Assembly (NCBI GenBank): GCA_947456815.1
Contig: CANGTL010000005.1
Coordinates: 1-64,000 of the forward strand
Direction of reading: 5' to 3'
Length of the DNA: 64,000 nucleotides
Source: Flavobacteriaceae bacterium
Lineage (GTDB): Bacteria > Bacteroidota > Bacteroidia > Flavobacteriales > Flavobacteriaceae
Position 1 is the stretch's first letter; the number at the start of each line of letters is the position of its first letter. A program made the translations under genes and the position numbers. Below, piece by piece: positions 54,327 to 63,344 of the stretch. The notes beneath the pieces are model-generated. The model searched no databases, was not told the origin of the DNA, and saw only the letters and a list, made by a program, of their open reading frames with translations.

Positions 54327-55505
54327 ATGATTAAGAATTGTTTTATCGCCATCGGAATCTTTTGTTCGATGACTTTATGTGCCCAAGATGATTTGATTAA
54401 CAAAGTCATCAAAAATGCTTCAGTGAATTCTAAGTTTGAATTCGAAGAAATTATCAATTTGGAACGCACATCAGTGAAGAGTCAAGGGTCTGCCGGAACC
54501 TGCTGGAGTTATTCAGGAAATTCTTTTCTAGAATCTGAAATGATTAAGAAAGGAAAAACACCAGTTGATTTAGCAGAAATTTTTGCAGCACGCTTTGTCT
54601 ATCTTGGAAAAGCAAGAAATTACATCCTTTTTAATGGTAATTTAGGTTTAGGTGACGGCGGAGAAACGCACGATGTTATGAATATGTTGCGCAAGTATGG
54701 AGCAATGCCACAGCAGTCCTATACCATGGAAGATTATGGAAAAGGCGTTGTAAAATCCGATGAATTTCAAGCTAAATTTAAAGAAATTCTAGACACGTAC
54801 ATAAAGAATCCAAGTCCTTCAAAAGGAGCTTCGTGGGTAAAAGACATCAATAATTATATGGATGAAAAATTAGGCAAATTACCAGAATCCTTTACTTATG
54901 CTGGAAAAACATACACGCCTCAAACTTTTGCAAAGGAAGTAGTTGGGATTAGCCCAGATGATTATTTGGAGTTTTCTTCTTACAAAGACAGTCCTTATTA
55001 TTCGAAAATGGTCATGCCAGTTCCTGATAACTGGAGTTACGACCAGTTGTATAATGTTCCGATGAAGGAAATGACCGACATTATCGACTATGCTTTGACA
55101 AAAGGCTACACAGTTGCCTGGTCTTCTGATGTTTCTGAACCGTATTTTAGCTGGAGAAATGGGGTAGCTTTTGTGCCAAACGTTGATGATTTATACAGTA
55201 TTTCTGACGATAAAAGAAAAACTTTGTTTGATGGGCCAGCGCCAGAGAAAGAAGTTACCGAAGACCTCCGTTTAGAAGGCTTGTACAGTTTATACACTAC
55301 GGATGATCACGCGATGCAAATCGTTGGGTTGGCAAAAGATCAAAATGGTAAAGAATATTATAAAGTAAAAAATTCTTGGGGAGAAACCAATGATTACAAA
55401 GGCTATTTGTATGTAACCAAAGCCTTTGTTCAGTTGAAATCGACGGGAATCCTATTAAACAAAGCTGGTGTTCCTAAAACCACCAAATCGAAATTAAGAG
55501 CATAA
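54327..55505 (+). CDS. Exported C1-family cysteine peptidase (aminopeptidase C / bleomycin hydrolase-like)
   Basis: The 392-residue protein has a signal peptide (ending LCAQDD) and the papain-like catalytic triad: Cys in GSAGTCWSYSGNSFLESEM, His in TTDDHAMQIVGL and Asn in KVKNSWGETNDYKG. The Q before the Cys region (VKSQGSAGTCW) supplies the oxyanion glutamine. Length and the long insertion are those of the C1B bleomycin hydrolase/PepC group. The signal peptide shows it works in the periplasm or outside, unlike cytoplasmic PepC. A perfect terminator follows. Confidence 0.9.
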   Translation: MIKNCFIAIGIFCSMTLCAQDDLINKVIKNASVNSKFEFEEIINLERTSVKSQGSAGTCWSYSGNSFLESEMIKKGKTPVDLAEIFAARFVYLGKARNYILFNGNLGLGDGGETHDVMNMLRKYGAMPQQSYTMEDYGKGVVKSDEFQAKFKEILDTYIKNPSPSKGASWVKDINNYMDEKLGKLPESFTYAGKTYTPQTFAKEVVGISPDDYLEFSSYKDSPYYSKMVMPVPDNWSYDQLYNVPMKEMTDIIDYALTKGYTVAWSSDVSEPYFSWRNGVAFVPNVDDLYSISDDKRKTLFDGPAPEKEVTEDLRLEGLYSLYTTDDHAMQIVGLAKDQNGKEYYKVKNSWGETNDYKGYLYVTKAFVQLKSTGILLNKAGVPKTTKSKLRA

Positions 55506-55540
55506 AAAAAATCCTGTCAATTGACAGGATTTTTTTTGAT
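55504..55540. terminator. Bidirectional terminator after the C1 peptidase gene
   Basis: A perfect 20-bp palindrome (ATCCTGTCAATTGACAGGAT, 55511-55530) has A-runs before and T-runs after, lying between convergent genes. Confidence 0.88.
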
Positions 55541-55573
55541 TTGATGAATCGAGAAATTTTTAATTGTTTCCAA

Positions 55574-56143
55574 TTACGAATTCACCCAGTTTTCTAAAAT
55601 TCTTTTCCCATGAGGCGTTAATACACTTTCAGGGTGAAATTGTACGCCCTTAACGTCGAATTGTTTATGGCGTAGTGACATAATTTCACCATTTTCATCT
55701 CGAGAAGTAATTTCCAAAACCTCTGGAAAATCTGAAGTATTAGTCACCCAAGAATGATAACGACCCACTTCCAATATTTTTCCTAAACCTTTAAAAAGAT
55801 TTTCATCGTCAACAATCACTGAGATGTTTGTTGCTATACCGTGGTAAACTTTATCCAGATTGATAATACTTCCACCGAAAACTTCGCCAATAGCTTGTTG
55901 ACCTAAACATACGCCTAAGATGCTTTTTGAACTAGCATAGTGTGCAATAACTGACTTCAATAAACCAGCGTCATCAGGAATTCCTGGTCCAGGCGAGAGT
56001 ACAATTTTTTCAAATTTTAGTAATTCCTCTAATTCGAATTCATCATTACGAAACACAGTTACTTCGCATTCTAAATCTTCTAGATAATGCAATAAATTGT
56101 AGGTGAAACTATCATAATTGTCTATGATAACTATTTTTTTCAT
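55574..56143 (-). CDS. pabA: Glutamine amidotransferase of anthranilate/aminodeoxychorismate synthase (PabA/TrpG)
   Basis: The 189-residue class I amidotransferase has the triad: Cys in GVCLGQQAIGE, His and Glu in FHPESVLTPHG, plus the oxyanion segment LSPGPGIPDDAG. It supplies ammonia to PabB or TrpE. The window contains pabB 15 kb away but no trp genes, so PabA is the likelier role; the protein could serve both. Confidence 0.88.
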   Translation of the reverse strand: MKKIVIIDNYDSFTYNLLHYLEDLECEVTVFRNDEFELEELLKFEKIVLSPGPGIPDDAGLLKSVIAHYASSKSILGVCLGQQAIGEVFGGSIINLDKVYHGIATNISVIVDDENLFKGLGKILEVGRYHSWVTNTSDFPEVLEITSRDENGEIMSLRHKQFDVKGVQFHPESVLTPHGKRILENWVNS

Positions 56144-56219
56144 TTAATTAATATTCAGTTAGTTGATATCTCTCAATTTGCAGTATTGCTTAGTAACTCC
56201 TTCTTTTTTCATTACGTGC

Positions 56220-56777
56220 TTAAAAAACGAGCTCTATTTTCAATTCGAATTCATCATAAATAGTCCGGTCTCCAAGATCTGCAAAGAAACTTCCGGAACC
56301 ATATTGAATTCCGTATTTTGTTCGGTCGACTATTAAATTTGTCGTCGCTTTGTTTCCTTTTATTTTTAAATCAAAAATGACTGGATTGGTTTTGCCTTTA
56401 ATGGTTAAATCTGCCACAATAGAATAGACTCCTTTTGAAATCGGCTTAATTGCTTTAAATACTAATGTAGCTTCTTTGAATTCCTCTGTGCCAAAAAAAT
56501 CACCTGATTTTAAGTGCCCTTCCAGTTGTGCTTTGTCCTTACCAGATTGGTCGGTATTGTTCAAAGTTGTCATATCAACTGTAAAACTTCCTTTAGACAG
56601 TTTCTTTTTTGAGTAGGTAAGTGATCCTTCTTTAAATTGCAAGCTTCCACTATGTTCTCCAGTAATCTTTTTTCCTGTCCAGATAATGGTGCTTTTTGAG
56701 ATATTTATTTTACGGACTTGAGCCGAAATCGAAAACGAAAAGCAAATTATTAATATCAAAATTGAAGTTTTTTTCAT
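56220..56777 (-). CDS. YceI-family periplasmic lipid-binding-like protein (copy 1)
   Basis: The 185-residue protein has a signal peptide (MKKTSILILIICFSFSISAQ) and the YceI lipocalin-like fold: STIIWTGKKITGEHSGSLQFKEGSL, GHLKSGDFFGTEEFKEATLVF and DRTKYGIQYGSGSFFADLGD. YceI proteins bind polyisoprenoids or amide lipids in the periplasm. It is a paralogue of the next upstream gene in tandem, with the same motif order and roughly half identical residues. Exact ligand unknown. Confidence 0.88.
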   Translation of the reverse strand: MKKTSILILIICFSFSISAQVRKINISKSTIIWTGKKITGEHSGSLQFKEGSLTYSKKKLSKGSFTVDMTTLNNTDQSGKDKAQLEGHLKSGDFFGTEEFKEATLVFKAIKPISKGVYSIVADLTIKGKTNPVIFDLKIKGNKATTNLIVDRTKYGIQYGSGSFFADLGDRTIYDEFELKIELVF

Positions 56778-56878
56778 AATGGTATAGTTTGATTAATAAT
56801 TAGACAATCAATGGATTACTTCAAAGTTACAAAACTAACTTTGTTCTCGATGTTTATTTTAATACAAAATAGGCGTAA

Positions 56879-56910
56879 AAAAAACCTTGACGTTTTTGTC
56901 AAGGTTTTTA
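56879..56910 (-). terminator. Terminator of YceI copy 2
   Basis: An 11-bp stem AAAACCTTGAC/GTCAAGGTTTT (56881-56891 and 56898-56908) followed by T residues on the minus strand. It separates the two tandem YceI genes, so they are separate transcripts. Confidence 0.85.
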
Positions 56911-56933
56911 ACAGCAATTTTTCCCTTTTTTAA

Positions 56934-57503
56934 TTAGAACTGTAGAGAAACAGTTAAGTCGAAATTATCTGATATTACTTTATCCCCTAAATTATCAAAG
57001 AAACTTCCCGAACCGTATTTGATATCATATTTAGTTCTGTCGACCACTACTTTTGCTGTAGCGGTATTTCCTTTCACAGTTAAGTCGAACGTTACCGGTT
57101 TTGAAATTCCTTTGATAGTTAAATCAGCAACCACCGTGTAAACGCCGTTTGCTTTTGGAGTAACCGTTTTGAAATTCATGCTTGCTGTTGTAAATTTTTC
57201 AACACCAAAGAAATCGTCAGCCTTTAAATGTCCTTCTAATTTTTCTTTCCCTTCGCCAGCTTTTAGGTCAGTAACTTCAATAGATGTAATATCTACCGTA
57301 AATTTCCCACGAACAATTTTGCCATCTTTCATAAAGAATGCACCATCTTTTAATTTGATTGTTCCTTCGTGTTGACCTGTAACTTTTTTACCAACCCAAT
57401 TGATGGTACTTTTTGCTGCATTTACAGATTTGGTTTGTGCTGTACCGGTTAAAGTTGATACAGTTAAAGCTAATAATAGCGCTAGTGTTTTTACGTTTTT
57501 CAT
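56934..57503 (-). CDS. YceI-family periplasmic lipid-binding-like protein (copy 2)
   Basis: The 189-residue protein has a signal peptide (MKNVKTLALLLALTVSTLTGTAQ) and the same order of motifs as copy 1: STINWVGKKVTGQHEGTIKLKDG, EKLEGHLKADDFFGVEKFTTASMNF, PVTFDLTVKGN and DRTKYDIKYGSGSFFDNLGD. It is likely the ancestral copy, since the nitroreductase and MarR genes lie upstream on the same strand. It may be co-expressed with these, giving a role in a stress or xenobiotic response; this is inference. Confidence 0.88.
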   Translation of the reverse strand: MKNVKTLALLLALTVSTLTGTAQTKSVNAAKSTINWVGKKVTGQHEGTIKLKDGAFFMKDGKIVRGKFTVDITSIEVTDLKAGEGKEKLEGHLKADDFFGVEKFTTASMNFKTVTPKANGVYTVVADLTIKGISKPVTFDLTVKGNTATAKVVVDRTKYDIKYGSGSFFDNLGDKVISDNFDLTVSLQF

Positions 57504-57531
57504 TGTTTTGTTTGTTTTAATTAAGAATTGT

Positions 57532-58164
57532 TTATAAAGTTAAAAATAGTTCTTCGTTTGATTTACGCACTTTAACATAGTGTTGTGTATCGTCTGCTTC
57601 GTGACGGTAACCAACGGTAGCAATAACTGCAGCGTTTAGATGAAGTGCCTCTAAACCTAGAATTTCATTAATTTGCTCAGGTTCAAAACCTTCCATTGGA
57701 GTTACGTCAATTTTCAGTTCAGCCGCTGCATTGAGAAGATTTCCTAATGCCAAGTAGGTTTGTTTTGCTGTCCATGTGTTTCTTTTTTCAACAGGTAAAG
57801 TCGAAATTTTTGATTTCATAAAGTCACCATAACCTTTCAAAGCATCTGCTGGTAAGCCTCTCGTTACCGTGAGATTTTGTATTGCTTCATCTATTTCTTT
57901 ATCGCCAAAGTTCGTAATGTTGGCAAATACAATCAGGTGCGACGCATCTACAATTTGACTTTGTCCCCATGCTGCAGGCTGTAATTTTGCACGTAAATCG
58001 GCAGTTTCTACAAATATTACTTTGTAAGGTTGCAATCCATATGAAGATGCACTAAGGCGAATCGCTTCTTTTAAGAAATTTAAGTCTTCAATCGATACTT
58101 TTTTTGTGGCATCAAATTTTTTGGTCGCATAGCGCCAGTTTTGGTTTTCTAAGAATGAGCTCAT
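57532..58164 (-). CDS. NAD(P)H-dependent nitroreductase family oxidoreductase (NfsB-like)
   Basis: The 210-residue FMN enzyme shows the nitroreductase pattern: NWRYATKKFDATKKVSIEDLNFLKEAIRLSASSYGLQPYKVIFV, then IVDASHLIVFAN and a C-terminal VGYRHEADDTQHYVKVRK. It reduces nitroaromatics, quinones or similar electrophiles with NAD(P)H. It is 11 bp downstream of a MarR-type gene on the same strand, so the two are co-transcribed and the regulator probably senses the enzyme's substrates. Confidence 0.9.
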   Translation of the reverse strand: MSSFLENQNWRYATKKFDATKKVSIEDLNFLKEAIRLSASSYGLQPYKVIFVETADLRAKLQPAAWGQSQIVDASHLIVFANITNFGDKEIDEAIQNLTVTRGLPADALKGYGDFMKSKISTLPVEKRNTWTAKQTYLALGNLLNAAAELKIDVTPMEGFEPEQINEILGLEALHLNAAVIATVGYRHEADDTQHYVKVRKSNEELFLTL

Positions 58165-58175
58165 AATATTGGATG

Positions 58176-58634
58176 TTATTTAAATGTTCTATATTTTTCT
58201 AATAATTGGTTGAGTATTTCCAGTTCTTTTTCGTTAAGATTACCAGCAAATATTTGTTCATGGGCAGTAACTTTCGGATCTAGTTCTTCCAAAAGTGACA
58301 ATCCCTTTGATGTAATTAAGATTTCCATTTTTCTGCGATTATCCGGACAAACTTCACGTGTAACATAATCCTTAAGCAATAGTTTGTCAATTAATCGCGT
58401 GGTGTTGCTATTTTTAGCGAGCATTCTTTCTTGAATATCGCACATGTTTACAGCAGTTCCTTTTTGACCTCTCAGTATGCGCAATACGTTATATTGTTCT
58501 CCAGATACATCGAACGGTTTCAGCAATTCATTAAACTTATCGCCAATTACATTTTGCGTGTATATCAAATTGAGGATAACTTTCTTGGCATCATCTAACG
58601 CCACATTTGATTTTATGATTTCTTCAATTTTCAT
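58176..58634 (-). CDS. MarR-family transcriptional regulator
   Basis: The 152-residue protein has the MarR winged helix: FDVSGEQYNVLRILRGQKGTAVNMCDIQERMLAKNSNTTRLIDKLLLKDYVTREVCPDNRRKMEILITSKG. Two perfect palindromes upstream are likely operators. It heads a unit with the nitroreductase and probably represses both until an inducer binds. Confidence 0.92.
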   Translation of the reverse strand: MKIEEIIKSNVALDDAKKVILNLIYTQNVIGDKFNELLKPFDVSGEQYNVLRILRGQKGTAVNMCDIQERMLAKNSNTTRLIDKLLLKDYVTREVCPDNRRKMEILITSKGLSLLEELDPKVTAHEQIFAGNLNEKELEILNQLLEKYRTFK

Positions 58635-58649
58635 GTTTGTAATTACAAT

Positions 58650-58698
58650 ATTTGTAGGTACAAATGTATATAATGTATTTATATTTGTATATACAAAT
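58650..58698. promoter_or_regulatory. Paired palindromic operators of the MarR regulator
   Basis: Two perfect 16-bp palindromes share the form ATTTGTA-NN-TACAAAT: one at 58650-58665 and one at 58683-58698. Their centres are 33 bp apart, about three helical turns, so two dimers could sit on one DNA face. They lie 16-64 bp upstream of the marR start. Confidence 0.8.
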
Positions 58699-58756
58699 GT
58701 GTGTTATTTTTTTGTTAATTTAATCGATTGCTAGTTTTAACTGAATTGTCTAAAAC

Positions 58757-58788
58757 TTGCTAAACCCTTTCCAGTTTTTTTATATTTT
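58757..58788 (+). promoter_or_regulatory. Promoter of the rhodanese gene
   Basis: TTG (58757-58759) and TATATTTT (58781-58788, close to TAnnTTTG) have a 21-bp spacer; the ATG is 15 bp downstream, giving a nearly leaderless transcript. Confidence 0.45.
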
Positions 58789-58803
58789 TACAAAAAAAAC
58801 AGC

Positions 58804-59130
58804 ATGGACTTATCACAACAAGAATGGGCAAACCAATTGGAGCAAGACTCCAACGCAGTAATTATTGATGTCCGAACTCCAGAAGAATGGGCAGACGGCA
58901 TTATTCCAAACGCCTTACAAATTGATATTTATCAGGGACAAGGATTCATTTATAAAATAGACGAATTGGATAAATCTAAGAATTACTATGTCTATTGTAA
59001 AGCGGGCGGAAGAAGTGCTCAGGCATGCAGCATCATGAATCAATTAGGTTTTGGTAACACCTATAATTTGATGGGCGGTTTTATGCAGTGGAGTGGAAAG
59101 GTAGTGGCTCCAGAAGAAAAGGATTTTTAG
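58804..59130 (+). CDS. Single-domain rhodanese-like sulfurtransferase
   Basis: The 108-residue protein is one rhodanese domain with the active-site loop YCKAGGRSAQ, and with VRTPEEWADGIIPNALQIDIY before it. It transfers sulfane sulfur, for example to cyanide or protein thiols. No signal peptide is present. It is convergent with a TonB-type receptor, and its stop codon falls in a long inverted repeat. Confidence 0.92.
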   Translation: MDLSQQEWANQLEQDSNAVIIDVRTPEEWADGIIPNALQIDIYQGQGFIYKIDELDKSKNYYVYCKAGGRSAQACSIMNQLGFGNTYNLMGGFMQWSGKVVAPEEKDF

Positions 59131-59203
59131 AATTTTGGATTTTTAGATTGTTAGATTTTGAATGACATCAATGTAGTCTAACAATCTAAAAATCCAAAAT
59201 TCT
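59129..59203. terminator. 27-bp perfect inverted repeat (bidirectional terminator)
   Basis: Left arm 59129-59155 and right arm 59177-59203 are perfect complements of 27 bp, with a 21-nt loop. The left arm contains the last bases of the rhodanese stop codon and the right arm ends 7 bp before the TonB receptor stop. The long arms and AT-rich motif units (TTTTAGATTGTTAGA) are also seen elsewhere in flavobacterial intergenic DNA. Confidence 0.85.
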
Positions 59204-59209
59204 AACAAT

Positions 59210-61636
59210 CTATTTCCCAATTCGATTCTTTTCTGCTTCCAAACCAGTTTCTCTTTCACGCGATTTCTTGACGGCATCGCTTCCGAAATTGTAGCTTAAA
59301 TTAAAGCGAACTTGGCGGCTGTCATTTCCTCCATCACCAGTAATTTTGACGAAGTCATATTGCGTCTCTCCATCCCATGGAGAAGTATATAATATGTCTG
59401 AAAACGCCAAACGAGCGGTGAGTTTTTTATTTAAAAACTGTTTTTGAAACGCGATATCTAATGAACCAATGCTTTTTGTTCTAAAGGTTCCGCCCCAAAT
59501 AGAAGGCGAACTGTACCAGCCAGAAATTTCCATCATAATGCCTTTTGGAAGATTGAAATTATTTTGCCCATACAAACTTAATGTTTGCTGTTTTATTGAC
59601 AAGAAAGCATCATTCGTGGCAATGTATTTACTTTGAAATGCATTGATGCTTAGAAACACATTCCACCATTTCTTGACTTCAAAAGGATAAGAAACGCCAA
59701 AATTGATAACCTCTTCATTAGCCACATTTCTAGAAGTCAAGAAACTTTTGCTCGGTCCAGAAGCTTCGATTACTTGTGCAAAATAGTCGGTCACTCTCGT
59801 AAAACTAATGCTGGTGTTTAGGGTGTAATTATAGGTGTGCGACAACTTGAAATTATCGGCATATTGTGGTTTCAAAAAAGGATTTCCTCGGCTGAAAGAC
59901 AATTCATCAATTTGGTACTCAAACGGATTTAAGGATTGGTAATTCGGTCGCTCGATACGTCTGCTGTAGATTAAAGCAAAGGTATTTTTATCATTGCGGT
60001 TGTAGGTAATTCCACCACTCGGAAACCAATCGGTGTAATTCCGCTTCACTTGTTCGTTATTAGTCGGGATTAATGCTATTAATTCACCGTCAGAAGCTGT
60101 ATTCTCCACACGGATGCCAATTTGGAAGTTGAATTTCTTATAAGTTCGATTGTAATTTAAATAACCAGCATTGACATTTTCCTGATAAATAAATTGATTA
60201 CTTCTGTTTAAGTTGAGCGTTTGTACATTTCCGACGACACCAAAAAAATCAAGGGTGTTGTCTGTTTTTACAAAAGAAGTTTTGCCTCCAAGGCTGAGTT
60301 TTCCTTTCCAAAAGTTGCGTTCATAGTCAGTTTTAAAGGTCGCAATGTCGATGGTGACTGGTGTATTTTGAAAACTATTATTTTCATTCAAAACCGTAGT
60401 TTCATCATTTTCGAAGTAGGTGTTTGGCTGGTAATTCTCCTTGTCACTGTGGTATTTCCCGTAATCGATATCCATATTCAAGTTCACGCCAGTCGAATCT
60501 TCGTACTTGTAATTAAGATTCGAATACAAGTTATACGATTTATCTTGACCTATATTTTTTGCCACCAAAATGCTATCATTGATGGGGCTGTTGATAGGAC
60601 GAATAGGCGTACGCGTATCAGAATGATTGAAACTATTATTAAAATTTCCACTGACAATCAATCCAAAAGTGTTTTTTCTGTTGGCGTAATAATCGTAACC
60701 TAACTTCACATTGTTTGCGTTGGTTGTGTTCTTGGTATCCGATTTAGAGTCGAAAATAGTATTGCTTTGTTCCCGATAGATATTAATAAAGTCATAGGTG
60801 TTTCCGAAACGATTGCTGTAATTCCCATAGATGTTTGACTTTTTGTCTCGTGAATTTAATGATAGTGAGTTGATAGAAGTTTCATACTTACCAATGTTAA
60901 CTCCAGAAGATGCACTACCATTGGTTCCGAATTTCTTGTTCTTTTTGAGTTTGATGTTTAGGATACCTGCATTTCCTGCGGCGTCATATTTTGATGAGGG
61001 TTGGGTAATGATTTCAATGCTGTCGATATCGTTCGATTGGAGGGTTTTCAGAAAGTTAATCAATTCGTTGCCGGTCAAGTACGATTGTTTTCCGTCGATG
61101 TAAATAAGGACACCAGTTTTCCCTTCTACAATAATATTGTCGTTGTTGTCGATGATAATACCAGGCGCTTTTCGCAACAATTCAAACCCGGTAATTCCAG
61201 TTGCGTTTAGCGTATTCTGGACGTTAAATACAGTTTTATCCGCCAGCACCTGCACGATAGGCTTCTTGGTCTGAACCACGACTTCGGACAGTTCGTTGGT
61301 TTTTTCTTTCAACACGATTGCAGGTATTGTTAGAGAAGTGGAGTTTTTCAAAAAGCGCTCTGATTTATATTCCTCATAGCCAAGCGCATTTATGAGAAGG
61401 TAGTAATTTCCATCTGGTATGTTCGAGAAACTAAAAATCCCTTCCTTATTTGTTATGGCTGTTTTTTGCAAAATATCCTTTTCAGATTGAAAAAGCATCA
61501 CAGAAATATTGGCGAGATCGCTATCTTTTTTGAGTTTTATGGCGCCAGTCAATGACTGTTCTTGGGCGCTTACAGCATTAAAGCAGAATAGGATAGTTGC
61601 GAGTATTAGTTTTTTTTTATAGAAAGGATTTATCAA
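59210..61636 (-). CDS. TonB-dependent-receptor-like outer-membrane beta-barrel protein
   Basis: The 808-residue protein has a signal peptide (ending VSAQ), a carboxypeptidase-regulatory-like domain (about residues 25-115; NKEGIFSFSNIPDGNYYLLINALGYEEY), a plug domain (VLADKTVFNVQNT, LRKAPGIIIDNNDNIIVEGKTGVLIYIDGKQ) and a long barrel of the OMP_b-brl_3 type. The C-terminal strand reads VRFNLSYNFG, followed by a charged tail KKSRERETGLEAEKNRIGK, which is unusual because TonB barrels commonly end on an aromatic residue. Substrate unknown. It is not followed by a SusD gene. Confidence 0.88.
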   Translation of the reverse strand: MINPFYKKKLILATILFCFNAVSAQEQSLTGAIKLKKDSDLANISVMLFQSEKDILQKTAITNKEGIFSFSNIPDGNYYLLINALGYEEYKSERFLKNSTSLTIPAIVLKEKTNELSEVVVQTKKPIVQVLADKTVFNVQNTLNATGITGFELLRKAPGIIIDNNDNIIVEGKTGVLIYIDGKQSYLTGNELINFLKTLQSNDIDSIEIITQPSSKYDAAGNAGILNIKLKKNKKFGTNGSASSGVNIGKYETSINSLSLNSRDKKSNIYGNYSNRFGNTYDFINIYREQSNTIFDSKSDTKNTTNANNVKLGYDYYANRKNTFGLIVSGNFNNSFNHSDTRTPIRPINSPINDSILVAKNIGQDKSYNLYSNLNYKYEDSTGVNLNMDIDYGKYHSDKENYQPNTYFENDETTVLNENNSFQNTPVTIDIATFKTDYERNFWKGKLSLGGKTSFVKTDNTLDFFGVVGNVQTLNLNRSNQFIYQENVNAGYLNYNRTYKKFNFQIGIRVENTASDGELIALIPTNNEQVKRNYTDWFPSGGITYNRNDKNTFALIYSRRIERPNYQSLNPFEYQIDELSFSRGNPFLKPQYADNFKLSHTYNYTLNTSISFTRVTDYFAQVIEASGPSKSFLTSRNVANEEVINFGVSYPFEVKKWWNVFLSINAFQSKYIATNDAFLSIKQQTLSLYGQNNFNLPKGIMMEISGWYSSPSIWGGTFRTKSIGSLDIAFQKQFLNKKLTARLAFSDILYTSPWDGETQYDFVKITGDGGNDSRQVRFNLSYNFGSDAVKKSRERETGLEAEKNRIGK

Positions 61637-61829
61637 CGTGACTTCGAATCGTCTATTGAGTAGTTTTTTTTAATTAGTTACTATAGACAACTATATGCCA
61701 CACTTGTTACAAATAATTATGAATATTATCTAAATTTATTCCTTTCAAAATTACGTGAGTTGCAATTAGGTATTGACTCAAGTTATGATTTGAGACCAAA
61801 TGACACAAGTCTTAAGAAGTTTCAAGCAG

Positions 61830-62519
61830 CTAGAAATCGGTGGTTATGGGTTTACTTTTCTTATTCTTAAAAATATACACAGCGATAGGATAATAAGCGA
61901 AACTAAACAAAGCATAGCCAGCACGTTTTATAATTTTACCATAAAAAGGGTCAACCAGCGGGCCTAATTGTGTGATGATAAGAGCAACAAAGAACAAAGC
62001 TAATTCCCATTTAGGAAGCTTTCGGGCAGTGAGGAAAGCGCCGGCAAGAAATATTTGACTTAAGAACCAAAAATCTAAATATTTAAAGAGAATAAAAAAT
62101 TTTGAATTGTCGTAAAAAAGAGGTTCAATAACGCTGTTGGTTTGAATCTTATCTAAGATGAGATATGCCTTATCTTGTGGTAGTTTGAACAGTTCCACCA
62201 AGCAAAGGTCAATCGTAAACTGACCAAACATCACAAAAATGCACAGGATTAGAAAGAAAAAACTCAGCCCAAACCAAATCGGATAATTACGATTTTTTAG
62301 AAATGATCCAATGGCCAGGTAGGCCGGAATCATCAGTAGAAGCGCCAACATCATGATCAGATGTGAAGCAATCCAAGATGAACTATATTTGGTAATACCA
62401 ATGTAAAAGTCTTTGTGATTGTGATCATGCACAAAGAGTAGAATTTGTCCGAGCGCATATAAAGGGAAACAAGCTAAGAGGCAAAAAGCCCAAAAGGCGT
62501 TTTTAAACTGTAGAAACAT
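61830..62519 (-). CDS. Multi-pass membrane protein, function unknown
   Basis: The 229-residue protein has about six to seven membrane helices (for example FWAFCLLACFPLYALGQILL, LIMMLALLLMIPAYLAIGSF, FGLSFFFLILCIFVMFG, LALFFVALIITQLGPLV and GYALFSFAYYPIAVYIF). Histidine and Asp residues in HDHNHKDFY near the N-terminus could bind metal. I do not recognise the family. It is a single-gene unit with a long upstream gap. Confidence 0.6.
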   Translation of the reverse strand: MFLQFKNAFWAFCLLACFPLYALGQILLFVHDHNHKDFYIGITKYSSSWIASHLIMMLALLLMIPAYLAIGSFLKNRNYPIWFGLSFFFLILCIFVMFGQFTIDLCLVELFKLPQDKAYLILDKIQTNSVIEPLFYDNSKFFILFKYLDFWFLSQIFLAGAFLTARKLPKWELALFFVALIITQLGPLVDPFYGKIIKRAGYALFSFAYYPIAVYIFKNKKSKPITTDF

Positions 62520-62749
62520 ATAGGTCTTCTAATAGATATTTTATTGGTTTTAAAAATAGTGAATAGAATCTTATAACCAAACTTATTTCACTTTTATATT
62601 CGATTCCGCAGTATTATGCCCGATGGCTCACTTATTACAGTGTTGTTTTCTGCACTAATAATTCTTATGATTTGTTATGAATTTTAGAGCCTGAACTTAT
62701 CTTTCGCAAGTCTATTTAAAAAAATAGTTGTTTTGCATTAAAAATTTAT

Positions 62750-62778
62750 TGTTTATTAATAATTATTTATTATGTTTG
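62750..62778 (+). promoter_or_regulatory. Promoter of the DUF2975/HTH pair
   Basis: TTG (62750-62752) and TATGTTTG (62771-62778) match the Bacteroidota -33 and -7 elements with an 18-bp spacer. The DUF2975 ATG follows 27 bp later. Confidence 0.6.
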
Positions 62779-62804
62779 CCATATAATTTAAACACTTAGA
62801 AATT

Positions 62805-63341
62805 ATGACAAAAACAAACAAATTCGTATTTACGGTGGTAGAGATTGTTTCTTGGATCATCTTTGTTGGCCTATGCATTGAAGCTGGCGCCTTAATTTTC
62901 AATTTTATTTATAGTCAATTTAAGCCTGAAGCTCTGCATAATTTGTATCAAAAATTGGACTTAAGTAAAATGTATGACCGCAGTCAATTGGTTTTTTACA
63001 ATATGTACAGTTTTATCTTGGTCATTGCCATTTTGAAAGCAATATTATTTTATGTGGTGATCAGATTAGTGACCAAAATTGATTTGACAAAACCTTTCAA
63101 TAGCTATGTGGCCAAGCAAATCTCGCTGATGAGTTATTGTACTTTTTCGATTGGGATCTTGAGTTATATCGCCAAAGAAATCACCAAAAATTTGTTGGAT
63201 GAAGGATACGACGTCAATAGACTAGACCAGTTTTGGGCAGACCCTCAAGCCTTTATTTTGATGTCGGCGGTCATTTATGTCATCGCTATTATTTTTTTAC
63301 GAGGCGTTGAATTGCAAACCGAAAACGAATTAACCGTATAA
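62805..63341 (+). CDS. DUF2975 family membrane protein
   Basis: The 178-residue protein has four membrane helices and matches the DUF2975 family (YoaS-like). The segments IVSWIIFVGLCIEAGALIFNF, VIRLVTKIDLTKPFN and DPQAFILMSAVIYVIAIIFLRGVELQTENELTV are typical. Family members are usually encoded directly before a small HTH protein, as here (3-bp gap). The pair may act as a membrane-linked regulatory module; no function is known. Confidence 0.85.
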   Translation: MTKTNKFVFTVVEIVSWIIFVGLCIEAGALIFNFIYSQFKPEALHNLYQKLDLSKMYDRSQLVFYNMYSFILVIAILKAILFYVVIRLVTKIDLTKPFNSYVAKQISLMSYCTFSIGILSYIAKEITKNLLDEGYDVNRLDQFWADPQAFILMSAVIYVIAIIFLRGVELQTENELTV

Positions 63342-63344
63342 TCT

